Source: an uncultured bacterium (GTDB lineage Bacteria; Verrucomicrobiota; Lentisphaeria; Victivallales; UBA1829). Taken from it: a stretch of DNA of 38,953 nucleotides. The stretch is taken from positions 1-38,953 of the forward strand of contig CASEYW010000180.1 of NCBI GenBank assembly GCA_949292215.1. The letters run 5' to 3'. The translations under genes and the position numbers were made by a program. Shown one piece after another: positions 18,147-26,493 of this stretch. Below the pieces are notes generated by a model. That model had not been told where the DNA came from, searched no databases, and saw nothing but the letters and a program-made list of their open reading frames with translations. Position 1 is the first letter of the stretch; each line of letters starts with the position of its first letter.

Positions 18147-18383
18147 TTATCGGAGCTCATTTGCTTTTTTAAGCAGTTCATTGGTGAAGTTATGGTCTTT
18201 CGGATATAGAACTTCTCCCGTACTCTTTCCGGAAGGGGTGTTTGGTGCACTATTACTCACCAACAGGATGAACAGTATTATGAACAGTGTAATGACCACC
18301 GCCATTGCACATCCCTGGACATCTTTATCCGAGGAGCCGACGCCTATTATTATGATGAGTATGATGAATATCAGAATATTCAT
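18147..18383 (-). CDS. Small two-helix membrane protein
   Basis: A 78-residue protein with two transmembrane segments: MNILIFIILIIIIGVG at the very N-terminus and AMAVVITLFIILFILLV in the middle. They are joined by a short SSDKDVQG loop and followed by a hydrophilic tail ending LLKKANELR. An AGGAAG site lies about 6 nt before the ATG, which supports a real gene. The family is not recognised. It is close to, and on the same strand as, the small cysteine-motif gene upstream at 18446-18676. Confidence 0.6.
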   Translation of the reverse strand: MNILIFIILIIIIGVGSSDKDVQGCAMAVVITLFIILFILLVSNSAPNTPSGKSTGEVLYPKDHNFTNELLKKANELR

Positions 18384-18445
18384 ATTAAACTTCCTGAAGA
18401 ATTTAGAATAGTTACGTTATAGATGTTATGGATATTGAGCATGGT

Positions 18446-18676
18446 TTATATTTTCCCTGTTCCTTTGCAGCGGATGCATTTGTAATGTCCTTTTCCTTTC
18501 CTGCCGCGGCTGTCGGGGCCAAATCCGGTTCCGTCGCACAGGGGGCGCCGCTGGTTGCCGGCCATGATTACGATTTCTCTCCCGGACATCTCCTGATGAA
18601 AGTCCGCAGACGAGAACGGAAGTCCCCCCGACAGAAGAAGGATTGTCATTCCGGCAATTGCTGTTAGTTTGTTCAT
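18446..18676 (-). CDS. Small exported protein with DnaJ-type CxxCxGxG cysteine motif
   Basis: From ATG 18676 the 76-residue product has a signal-peptide-like start (MNKLTAIAGMTILLLSGG, then LPFSSAD) and a C-terminal cysteine segment. PLCDGTGFG is half of a CxxCxGxG repeat, and after a Gly/Lys-rich linker CIRCKGTGKI is a full one. In DnaJ-type proteins such repeats bind zinc. A start 8 codons earlier (18700) is also possible: both ATGs are preceded by the same AAAGGATGGAAAA sequence, apparently a local duplication. The role is unknown; a small zinc-binding envelope protein is a reasonable guess. Confidence 0.6.
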   Translation of the reverse strand: MNKLTAIAGMTILLLSGGLPFSSADFHQEMSGREIVIMAGNQRRPLCDGTGFGPDSRGRKGKGHYKCIRCKGTGKI

Positions 18677-18700
18677 TTTTCCATCCTTTACGTTTTTCAT

Positions 18701-19067
18701 TTTCCATCCTTTGATTTTGAATTGGCATTCTCGGCCGTCACGTGAACAGTTGACTTGCCTGCAAAACCAATGTTACCAACTAATGCGGCGGTGTTTCGGA
18801 AATCTTATGCGGAATTTAAAAATCTGTTTTATTTCTGGAATTTCATTTCAACAGGAGGTGAATTCTCGAGGGAGAAAATGCTGCCGCGCGTTTCATTCAC
18901 GTTCAAACACTGGTTCTGAAAACAGTTCACCGCTGCGTTTTAGAAACGGAATCCCCTTCCTGCTGACGGCAAGGTGGTGGCCTCGGAAAAGGATTCTGGA
19001 AGAGTCCCATCAGATCCAATGCTTCCCGAGCGTATGATGCACGGGAAACGGGGGAGGAAGCCGTCAG
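18701..19067. other. Gene-free stretch with protein-like relic sequence
   Basis: No intact gene is seen. A minus-strand frame at about 18695-18801 reads like a protein C-terminus (DFRNTAALVGNIGFAGKST, then VHVTAENANSK) but is preceded in frame by stop codons. On the plus strand a 49-codon ORF from 18770 has no ribosome-binding site. The segment is probably decayed coding sequence. Confidence 0.25.
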
Positions 19068-19301
19068 TCACCAATTACTCGTCATAATCGGAATTACAGG
19101 ATGTCCCCAGGTTGCCTCCGTCGTCATCCGGCTCAAATTAACACTCTTTCCGCTGGCAGCGTCGGTCTCATTCTCCTCTTCCGAAACCAGTTCATCCAAA
19201 ACGAGAAAATCCATAAAATTCGACTGTGCCATCCGCCAGTCGCTCCTGCGTTTTCCCTGAACACATTGCAACCCGGCGGAAAGTTTCTTCGTCACCTTCA
19301 T
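19068..19301 (-). CDS. Hypothetical small protein (77 aa), doubtful
   Basis: ATG 19301 follows AGGA by 8 nt. The product has a basic first third and an acidic middle (FMDFLVLDELVSEEENETD). No signal peptide, membrane segment or known motif is visible. It lies 45 nt after the broken ankyrin gene on the same strand. A shorter version starting at MAQSNFMDF is possible. It may be real or a relic. Confidence 0.3.
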   Translation of the reverse strand: MKVTKKLSAGLQCVQGKRRSDWRMAQSNFMDFLVLDELVSEEENETDAASGKSVNLSRMTTEATWGHPVIPIMTSNW

Positions 19302-19346
19302 TGATCCAATCCTGTCGGCGGAGAGAAATCTTATGCTGGTTTTGAA

Positions 19347-20316
19347 TTAAATTTTTCTTTTGAATACCGTGGTGTTCCCAGATTCTTCCGCCAGTCCAAC
19401 AGGAACCATAATGTCGGGCTGCTGTATTTTGGAAATTTCCTGAATGATTGTCTGGAAAAATAATGTTTTTCTCTTTGCAATGTCCGAAAGGATTTTTTTT
19501 TGTTTCCTGCCGGAAAAATCTGATAGTTTACACAGAATCTCGGCGGACTCAAATTGATACTCCTCGATGGCATATTCCATGGGAGTCAAACCTGCTTCAT
19601 CTTTTATGAAGAGGTCTGCTCCATATTGCCGGAGATGTTGGATCGTGGTAATTCTATTGTTCTGAATCGCGCTGAAAAGCGGAGTTCTGCGGTTGTTGTC
19701 CAGTGCATTCAGATTAGCATGGGCGTCCTCCACCAGATAACGAATCATCTGGTTTACACCATGGCTGGCTGCGAAATGCAGCGCAGTCTGACCGGTATCA
19801 TCGCGACTTTCAACGTCGATCCGATATGTTTCAATCAGTTTTTTCGCGAGCGGAATCCGATCTCCTTTGACCGCCTTGTGAAGCAGAGTGCGATTGCGGT
19901 TATCTTTGATGGCGGCGGGATTTTCCGTCACACGCAACAGTATTTTCGCTGCGGCGGAGTTGCCGTTTTCCAGCGCGGCCGCGAGCGGGATATTCCCGGA
20001 TTCATCCCGCCCGCATGGGATTCACTCCAATTTTCAGCAATTCCCGGATCAGAAAATGCTTGTTCTTTTCGGCAGCAGGGAACAACGCATTGCATCCATT
20101 CTGGTCTATTCCCTGAAGATCAGCCCCGGACTTCAGGAGAATTGGGAAAAATTTTTCCCGAAAACAACGAAAACTTAGAATGGAAAAAAGTTCAGAGATT
20201 CGCGGCGTCCTTTCTGAGAGAACGGCTCGAAATCCGGATAAATGACCGGATATGATCTCTTTTTCCAATCGGCAAAGCCACAAAACCGATTCCTCATCGT
20301 ATTGTTTCTGGTTCAT
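19347..20316 (-). pseudogene. Ankyrin-repeat protein, frameshifted
   Basis: The frame from ATG 20316 gives the start of an ankyrin protein (ILLKSGADLQGIDQNGCNAL, FPAAEKNKHFLIRELLKIG) and then stops near 20002. The sequence continues without loss in another frame (DESGNIPLAAALENGNSAAA, then DNRNRTLLHKAVKGDRIPLA, DDTGQTALHFAASHGVNQMI, NNRRTPLFSAIQNNRITTI, DEAGLTPMEYAIEEYQFES) down to 19347. One extra base in the G-rich run near 20008-20018 explains the break. The rebuilt protein has about six ankyrin repeats and a C-terminal tail. The frame from 20316 is also open upstream to the kinase-like gene except for one TGA, so this may be the C-terminal half of a kinase-ankyrin fusion. Confidence 0.7.
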
Positions 20317-20415
20317 GGAAGTTCCTTTCTGCGGGAGTGTCCCATAACCAATGCCCGAACTATGAAGAAATCTTAGGAAGGAATCTTCGGAGAGCTGTCG
20401 GGCAGCATCGAGTGT

Positions 20416-21432
20416 TCAGGTGAATTCGTCCGCGGTCCGGAAACGTTCTGTCTGAGAAGATGCACAGGCAATGTTGAAGACCTGATTCAATTTTTTCCCG
20501 AGGGCGTCCCGCAGTACTTCCCGGGAGAGAACAGGGAAATTGCTGAGAAATCCATCGTTCGCCAGGAGCCCGTAAAGGAGCTTGCCCAGCGCGTACAAGT
20601 CACACGACATCCCTGCTTCAGCATCGGGAATCGCTGCAAAATCAGGCGGCATGAACTCACCTGTCCCATCGGAATCTTTTTTATCGTTCGGAGAAACCAG
20701 CCCCATGTCGCAGAGTTTCGGGAGGCCGTCAATGAAAATGACGTTGCTCGGTTTGATGTTCCGGTGAGAGACTGTGGGTATGCAGTTCCGTTACGCCTTC
20801 CAGCAGGGATTTTATAATATCGCCGCTGTCGGAAGGGGAAAAATGACAGAAATGGAACAGATTCTCCAACGTCAGGGGGATATAGCGGTCGCGAACCAGG
20901 CTGTAAGCCGCGTCCATGGTGTAGAAGAAAAAATCCGCCGTCTGCCCCACATGATGGATCTGCACCAGATTTTTGAAATTTCTGATGTTCTGCCGGAAAA
21001 GGCTTAAGCCGGCAAGTTCTTTCCGAAAAGATTCATCCTGCTTCCTGGAGATGGTTTTCAACGCCAGGATCATTCCGGACATATCGCGGACGAGCCAGAC
21101 ATGGCCGAAACCGCCACGCCCGCAATTCAGCAGAAAGGTGAAATCCGTGAACTGGCTTTTGATGTTTTCGAGGTACTCCATGGATTCCGCCGCATCCTCC
21201 CGCTGAAATGGGGGTAAGTTCTCCAGTATCCAGCCATTTTCAAGAAAATCGGCAAAGCGCATTTTCTTGAATTCCTGCGGTCTGAAGCTGGGTGCCGGTA
21301 ATAGATCCACGAATTCCGCCTGGACGACACCTCCAGTGCTGCCAGCATTTGATCGAGAAGCGCATGGAGCTTCCCTCTTCGTGTCTGTTCTTGGTTGTGA
21401 ACAACTTCTTTAACTTCAACCGGAGAAAACAT
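20416..21432 (-). pseudogene. Ser/Thr protein kinase-like gene with two frameshifts
   Basis: The likely start is ATG 21432 (AAGGAAG site 7-8 nt upstream). The frame changes near 21328 (one base lost) and again near 20772 (one base gained). The rebuilt protein has the glycine loop GRGGFGHVWLV, the beta-3 lysine in ILALKTI, a C-helix Glu in FRKELAGLSLF, a catalytic loop HRNIKPSN where HRDxKPxN is usual, a CDMG in place of DFG, an activation segment GTGEFMPPD and CDLYALGKLLYGLL. The last part (TERFRTADEF) ends at TGA 20418-20416. The three lesions and the HRD-to-HRN change suggest an inactive, decaying gene. It lies downstream of an intact ECF-type sigma factor gene, a pairing common in Planctomycetota-type genomes. 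Confidence 0.75.
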
Positions 21433-21614
21433 GGAATTTGCTTCCTTGTATGAAAGAATCGATGTTATAACCGTGTATCGGCCGCCCCGTTTCGAACGGT
21501 GCCTCTGCTCACCCCTCATTTGAAACAGAGTATGGACGGGAGCGCGTCAGCTCGGCCGCCCCGGAGAACCATCATCACGATACAGATCCAGCGGCGCAGA
21601 GAAAGCAGGAAGAT

Positions 21615-22184
21615 TCATTCCTCTGCACGCTTCACCAGTTCCTTTAATTTTTTCACGGCTTCATGCTTATATACATAAACGGCGTTGGTGGTAATGCCCA
21701 GAGCCTCTGCGACTTCTTTTCCCGACATATTCTCCAGAGAAAGCATGGAGAACACCTGGTAAACCAGAGGGGACACTGTGTTGCGCAACTCCTTAAGGGC
21801 CTGCTGTATGACATACTCCCGCCACTCCTGCTCCCAGCAATTATTCTCTTCTGCAAACAGTTTCTCCACAGTTTGCAGGGTATTCTCCGTGGAGATTTCT
21901 CCATCATGGCGTTTCCGTATCAAATCGCAGGCCTTGTTCTGGATCACGCGTTTCAGGTAATCGCGAAAACGCCCTTTGGATTTGTCGTACTGGAATGTTC
22001 GCGAAGTTTTGAAAAAGGAAAGCATAACCAGTTGAACCAGTTCTTCCTTTTCTGTGTTGTTCAGACGCAAATCATCTCCACGCAGAAGAATAAGCGGCTT
22101 GTACATGCGATAGAACTCCGTCCAGGCAATCTCATCAGCATTCTGAACTGCGGAAAGTAAATTGTCTCGGGTCGTAAACGCCAT
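21615..22184 (-). CDS. ECF-type RNA polymerase sigma factor
   Basis: From ATG 22184 (AAGG site 6 nt upstream; an in-frame ATG at 22235 has none) the 189-residue protein has sigma region 2 (DEIAWTEFYRMYKPLI, LVQLVMLSFFKTSRTFQY, GRFRDYLKRVIQNKACDLIR) and sigma region 4 with its helix-turn-helix (MSGKEVAEALGITTNAVYVY followed by KHEAVKKLKEL). This is the sigma-70/ECF layout without regions 1 and 3. No anti-sigma gene is adjacent; the broken kinase-like gene lies 180 nt downstream on the same strand. The intact frame next to broken partners is odd: its regulation may now be uncoupled. Confidence 0.85.
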   Translation of the reverse strand: MAFTTRDNLLSAVQNADEIAWTEFYRMYKPLILLRGDDLRLNNTEKEELVQLVMLSFFKTSRTFQYDKSKGRFRDYLKRVIQNKACDLIRKRHDGEISTENTLQTVEKLFAEENNCWEQEWREYVIQQALKELRNTVSPLVYQVFSMLSLENMSGKEVAEALGITTNAVYVYKHEAVKKLKELVKRAEE

Positions 22185-22355
22185 GCAAACCTTCATGCTT
22201 TTACAATACTTTGAATTCGTCAAAAAACAAGACATACGGTTGTGTCATGTGTGGAAATAAAAGGTTCTGTATTTCAGTAAAAGCAGATGATGCTTTTCTC
22301 ATAGTTAATAAATCTACAGTCATTTTGATGTAACAATGCATCATATTCTGCCGGT

Positions 22356-22384
22356 AAAATAGCATGGAGAAATCTGATTGTAAA
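22356..22384 (-). promoter_or_regulatory. Promoter of the sigma factor gene
   Basis: On the minus strand TTTACA (22384-22379), a 17-nt spacer and TATTTT (22361-22356) face the sigma gene. The predicted leader is about 165 nt long. Confidence 0.45.
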
Positions 22385-23139
22385 TCAAAAAATTTTGAAT
22401 GATGAATTAAAATTGACTGACGCTGAAAGATCGGCTTTCAAGGAAAAAGCGATCCGGAAGTGTCGGAAGCGTCTGAAGAACGAAGTAGACGCAGGAAAAA
22501 AAGTGCTACATCTTTCCTTGCAAAGATTTGCTCACTTTTTTGAATGAAGGTCGTTTGTTCTGAAAAGCGAATTCCGCAAAATACGAAAATTCCTCTGAAT
22601 CGAAAAGACTTTTGTTATGAATTGTCCGAAATCGGGACCGACCTCTCGATTTTCCGAACAGACGTCCTCTGTAAGAATATTTTTGCTTTATTGTTGATTG
22701 CCAGCATGTTGCTTTAATAAAAACTGTAAAAACACATCCAATGCAGAAAAAAATGACGATCAAAGGTTGAGCTTTTTGACGTGTGTTTCCATCAAAAAAT
22801 GCTCCCCGGATCAAAAGACCGTTTTTTCACTCCTCCCGGAGAATTTACCGGGAGAGTGTCTGAAATACATCTTCATAAGAGAAATTTGGAGATTCTCCGC
22901 TTTCGGGCAAAACGCGAGTTGAGCTCAAAATTACCCCCAGAACGAAAAAAAACGAGCAGAAGACCGGTCGGTGGAGAATTTTGAAAATGGTCGACTATTT
23001 TGGTTTTTTTTCGAATTCTTCTCTCCACCTCAAAACGACGAATTTTTCAAATCCCCCAAGATGGACTACTTCATTATCTCGAAAAATTCTCCGCGAGATT
23101 CATAAAGAATTGCGCAACTTAAAATGTAAGGGTGCGCGC
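22385..23139. other. Gene-free, AT-rich stretch upstream of an IS relic
   Basis: No gene with a proper start was found. A plus-strand frame without ATG at about 22340-22550 reads KLTDAERSAFKEKAIRK and is noted only as a possible relic. A hairpin CTCCCGG (22833-22839) / CCGGGAG (22848-22854) has no T-tract. The segment probably consists of debris from mobile DNA. Confidence 0.3.
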
Positions 23140-23283
23140 TTCATCCTCAGATTGGATTCCTATAGTGTGAACTTTTACAACTCCATGCGTCCTCATCGCA
23201 AACGGCACAATCTGTCTCCAGATGATTTTGAGCACAGTTTTGGACTTAATGGGATACAAAAGTCCAGTACAAATGTTTCATAA
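23140..23283 (+). mobile_element. IS3-family transposase relic (C-terminal end of orfB)
   Basis: The frame ending at 23283 finishes with LDSYSVNFYNSMRPHRKRH, then NLSPDDFEHSF. This matches the last part of IS3-type transposases (YNxxRPHxxL...TPxE/D). The upstream catalytic part is absent, so the copy is dead. It separates the sigma/kinase region from module C. Confidence 0.5.
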
Positions 23284-23384
23284 TCGGGTAATCCCCGGAC
23301 GTGAGCAGAAAAAATAATTTTCTGACTGTTTTGAAAAAGACTCCGACCATTCTGTCTTGTGGTGGAGTTTTCAACCTCTTTCAG

Positions 23385-23440
23385 CGGGAAAATAAAAAAC
23401 GGAATTTTGACGGGATCAAAAGGTCAGTTCAAAATTCCGT
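23385..23440 (-). terminator. Intrinsic terminator overlapping the stop codon of the module C AraC gene
   Basis: On the minus strand ACGGAATTTTGA (23440-23429) pairs perfectly with TCAAAATTCCGT (23410-23399) and is followed by TTTTTTATTTT. The first arm contains the AraC gene's last two sense codons and TGA stop. Confidence 0.75.
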
Positions 23441-24343
23441 ATAAACTGCATCCTTATGATGTCCGCAGCGGCTCTGTTCAGAGAGGGTCCGCCACTTTCC
23501 GGGCACGGTTCCGGTTTCCCGGCGGAACTGCTTGTAAAAGTTGCTCGGATCTGAGAAACCGCAGCGGTAACAGATCCGTTCCACCGGAAGATTCGTTTCG
23601 CGCAGCATCCGTTTTGCCTCCTGAATCCGGAGAGACAGAAGACTTTTCCCGATGGTGGTTCCGGTCTGCTGACGGAACAGTGTGTGGAGATAGCCGGCGG
23701 AGAGCCCGAACTGTTCCGCCAGACGTTCCATGGGAATGCTTTCCGAGAGATGGGTTCTGAGATAATCCGTAATCAGTCCGACCAGTTCCGCATGCCGTTT
23801 TCTGGCATAGCTCCTGGAACTGAGCCGCGCCAGCTGAATCAGAAGTTCCAGGAGATGAAGCCTGACCAGATATTCCGTGTTGATATCCCGCGAGAGAAAC
23901 TCCTGTTCCATCCGCCGGATCAAAGCAAGGATATTGCGTTTCGCATCCAGCAGATGCAGAAGATCGTGATTCAGAGACCGGTCCGGAGAGGAATCAAAAA
24001 TATTGAAAAAATGGTTTGTGTTTTGAATCCCTTCGAGCCAGTCCGCGACAAAGGAACGGAAAAAAAGAATATTATAAAGCCGGATTTCCTCTGTCAGATG
24101 ATAGGTCGTGAGATCGTGCGGATGAATGATTCCGACAAAACCCGCTGAGAGCGGATAGGATTTCCCGTTGATCAATAATGATCCGCTCCCTTCCAGAATA
24201 TAGAAGATCTTGTAAAATTCCCGTTCCCCGATCCGGGCTCGTCCCGGCGAAAACTCTTCCGGGGTGTTTCGTGTCTGTTCCATCATGAAATCGGGGAATG
24301 CGTTGTGGAAAAAATCTTTGACCGTGTAGATCCGGTGGTTCAT
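23429..24343 (-). CDS. AraC-family transcriptional regulator (module C)
   Basis: The 304-residue protein has a cupin-type sensor half (FYKIFYILEGSGSLLINGKS, then PLSAGFVGIIHPHDLTTYHL) and an AraC DNA-binding half from about residue 190, with helix-turn-helix units MERLAEQFGLSAGYLHTLF and VERICYRCGFSDPSNFYKQF and the ending TGTVPGKWR. AAAGGAG precedes the ATG. It is divergent from the WbsX-like enzyme gene at 24585 and probably controls the module C operon. A promoter (24368-24395) and a strong terminator frame it as a single-gene unit. Confidence 0.93.
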   Translation of the reverse strand: MNHRIYTVKDFFHNAFPDFMMEQTRNTPEEFSPGRARIGEREFYKIFYILEGSGSLLINGKSYPLSAGFVGIIHPHDLTTYHLTEEIRLYNILFFRSFVADWLEGIQNTNHFFNIFDSSPDRSLNHDLLHLLDAKRNILALIRRMEQEFLSRDINTEYLVRLHLLELLIQLARLSSRSYARKRHAELVGLITDYLRTHLSESIPMERLAEQFGLSAGYLHTLFRQQTGTTIGKSLLSLRIQEAKRMLRETNLPVERICYRCGFSDPSNFYKQFRRETGTVPGKWRTLSEQSRCGHHKDAVYTEF

Positions 24344-24367
24344 TTTCTTCTCCTTTCAGCAGGATTT

Positions 24368-24395
24368 ACCATAATCCATCTTCTCCGGTTTTCAA
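24368..24395 (-). promoter_or_regulatory. Promoter of the module C AraC gene
   Basis: On the minus strand TTGAAA (24395-24390), a 16-nt spacer and TATGGT (24373-24368) lie about 25 nt before the ATG. Confidence 0.45.
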
Positions 24396-24553
24396 GTCCG
24401 GATTCCGGAATGTACATTGATCTGCAGAGATACAGATTGACTGGAAGGAGCAGATGGAGAAACGGGGAGTTTTCGATCTGGTAAATCCTGATATTTTCCC
24501 GTTTTTTTCTGGATTTCAGGAAATGGAACCCGGTAAACTCCATTCTCCTGCGG

Positions 24554-24559
24554 TATAAT
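24554..24559 (+). promoter_or_regulatory. -10 box of the module C operon
   Basis: A perfect TATAAT lies 26 nt before the WbsX-like gene. No good -35 is present at 16-18 nt, which suits a promoter dependent on the divergent AraC activator. Confidence 0.45.
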
Positions 24560-24584
24560 AAAGAAGAAAAAAGAAAAGAGGAGC

Positions 24585-25715
24585 ATGATGAAAGAAAAAC
24601 CTTTAATCTGCAGTTATTATTTTCCGAACTGGCATGTGGATCCGCGCAATGAAACCATTCATGGAAAAGGATGGACGGAATGGCGGGTGACACACTATGC
24701 CACTCCCCGTTTTGAAGGACATAAACAGCCGAAAGAGCCGCTGCGGGGATATGAGGATGAAGCCGATCCGCTCGTGATGGAACGGAAAATCACCGATGCC
24801 GCTTCACACGGGATCGACGCATTCATTTTCGACTGGTACTATTTTGAAGACGGTTCCTATCGCGAACGCTGTCTTCAGGAAGGTTTCCTGGCTGCCCGCA
24901 ACCGCACCGATCTGAAGTTCGCGCTGATGTGGGCGAATCATGATCCGATCTATTCGCATCCGGGCAGCTATCGGACTCCCGCTCCGCCGCTCTGGGGCGA
25001 GATCGGGAAAACCTCGCCGGAGACCTTTCTGCGCTGTACGGACCATTGCATCCGTCATTATTTCAGTCAGCCGAATTATCTGCGGATTGACGGGAAACTC
25101 TATTTTTCCATTTTCCAGCCCTCGCGGATGATCCGTGACCTTGGAGGCGAACGGACGGCACGTCTTCTGTTTGACGACTTCCGAGCCCGTGTTGCCGCCG
25201 CCGGACTCGGCGAGCTGATTCTGGACTCCAATCTTTACTGCTGGGACCGCTGGCAGGATGATGATCTGAACGACCGCATCCGCCGCGCCGGTTTCGATAT
25301 GACCTCCCTCTACAACTGGGGCTGGCAGGGCGGCTTCCCGACGATGGAATATGCCGACTGGTTCGAAAAAAACAGAAATTTCGCGGCGGAGATTACCAGA
25401 CGTCTTGACGTTCCGTTCAATCCCGTTGTGTCGACCGGATGGGATGTGAGTCCGCGGACGGTACAGTCGGACATGTTCGAAAAGGTCGGCTATCCGTTCG
25501 ATACGGTTGTCGTCAACAACACCCCTGAGCTTTTGGAACAGGCGGTCCGCCATTTTCTCCGTTTTGCCTGCGGGGAGGAGTCCACCGCGCGCATGCTTCA
25601 TCTTGCCTGCTGGAACGAGTGGACGGAAGGATCGTATCTGGAACCCTGTCGGGAATACGGTTACGCCCGGCTGGAAGCGGTTCGCCGTGTAGTCGATGAA
25701 ATACGAACCCCCTGA
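24585..25715 (+). CDS. WbsX/GH99-like glycan-active enzyme
   Basis: The 376-residue protein matches the WbsX (glycosyltransferase WbsX, GH99-like) pattern: [20 protein letters not shown] at the start, [50 protein letters not shown], and the typical ending [20 protein letters not shown]. Proteins of this family are found in glycan biosynthesis and in degradation clusters; the fold resembles GH99 endo-mannosidases. There is no signal peptide, so it acts in the cytoplasm. GAGGAG precedes ATG ATG; either ATG may be used. It is the first gene of the module C operon, 19 nt before the pseudopilin. Confidence 0.85.
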   Translation: MMKEKPLICSYYFPNWHVDPRNETIHGKGWTEWRVTHYATPRFEGHKQPKEPLRGYEDEADPLVMERKITDAASHGIDAFIFDWYYFEDGSYRERCLQEGFLAARNRTDLKFALMWANHDPIYSHPGSYRTPAPPLWGEIGKTSPETFLRCTDHCIRHYFSQPNYLRIDGKLYFSIFQPSRMIRDLGGERTARLLFDDFRARVAAAGLGELILDSNLYCWDRWQDDDLNDRIRRAGFDMTSLYNWGWQGGFPTMEYADWFEKNRNFAAEITRRLDVPFNPVVSTGWDVSPRTVQSDMFEKVGYPFDTVVVNNTPELLEQAVRHFLRFACGEESTARMLHLACWNEWTEGSYLEPCREYGYARLEAVRRVVDEIRTP

Positions 25716-25734
25716 AAGGGAAAGGAGAGACGTT

Positions 25735-26493
25735 ATGAAAGGTGTTCATTTCACTCTGATTGAACTGCTGATTACAATTGCAATCATTGCAATTCTGGCG
25801 GGAATGCTTCTTCCGGCCCTGAATTCCGCACGGGGAAAGGCGCGGTCGGCGGGATGTCTGTCAAACCTGAAACAGATCGGGACCGCGGTTGCCTTCTATG
25901 CCGACGACAATGACGGATTCACGGTTCCCGCCTATCAGATTCCGCCTTCCGGATCCATCTTTGCGCTCTCTGACTATGCATGGGTCGGCAGAATCGGAAG
26001 ATATCTTGGCGACAAACGGAAACATGCGAATGATAATTTTGAACTTTCCAAAATGACGACGCAGCTGAAAGTCATGCTCTGTCCCGATACACCCACCCGT
26101 TTCGGATACGGACATAACGGAAGAGGCATGGGCATGCAGATCTCCGGGATTTCCGGAGAAACCAAACCGCTGGGACGCAATTTTATCGCGCGCTCTTCCT
26201 CCTATGTCAATCCATCGACAAAACTGCTGATTGCCGATAATTTTCTGCCGCTGAAAAGCGCGGGGGAAAATCAGACTTCCTATGATGCTCTGCTGAATTT
26301 CGGGGACTCCTCCTACAGCGGATGGGGATGGGGAACGCTGAACTACCGGCATACCGGGCTTCGCTGCAATATCCTGTTTCTCGGCGGGAATGTCGGTCCT
26401 GTATCGAAAGCTCTGATGCTGGAAGACAGTTCCGTTTCTTTTTCTACCAATCGAAGCCGTACTTACTGGGGAGACAATTATGGGAAACAATAA
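25735..26493 (+). CDS. Pseudopilin-like protein, module C
   Basis: ATG 25735 is chosen because AAAGGAGAG lies 6-7 nt upstream and it gives a normal short leader ([18 protein letters not shown]); an in-frame ATG at 25696 would overlap the previous gene. The 252-residue protein continues [20 protein letters not shown]. Glu at +5 is present, and His replaces the usual Gly before the cleavage site. The C-terminal H-x-DG element is [16 protein letters not shown], with GG instead of DG. Its stop overlaps the start of the next gene by 14 nt (26480-26493), so the pseudopilin and the 1095-aa enzyme are probably translationally coupled. Confidence 0.87.
   Translation: MKGVHFTLIELLITIAIIAILAGMLLPALNSARGKARSAGCLSNLKQIGTAVAFYADDNDGFTVPAYQIPPSGSIFALSDYAWVGRIGRYLGDKRKHANDNFELSKMTTQLKVMLCPDTPTRFGYGHNGRGMGMQISGISGETKPLGRNFIARSSSYVNPSTKLLIADNFLPLKSAGENQTSYDALLNFGDSSYSGWGWGTLNYRHTGLRCNILFLGGNVGPVSKALMLEDSSVSFSTNRSRTYWGDNYGKQ

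Noticed and set aside
18770..18919. 49-codon plus-strand ORF
   Set aside because: No ribosome-binding site and no recognisable features; a minus-strand relic seems as likely.
20416..20418. TGA read as a sense codon (alternative code)
   Set aside because: TGA is used as a normal stop elsewhere in the window, for example at the end of the sigma factor and AraC genes; a mutation in a decaying gene explains it better.
22340..22550. Plus-strand frame reading KLTDAERSAFKEKAIRK
   Set aside because: No ATG or GTG start with a ribosome-binding site, and it overlaps the sigma gene promoter; at most a relic.
22833..22854. Hairpin CTCCCGG/CCGGGAG as a terminator
   Set aside because: No T-tract after it on either strand and no gene end nearby.
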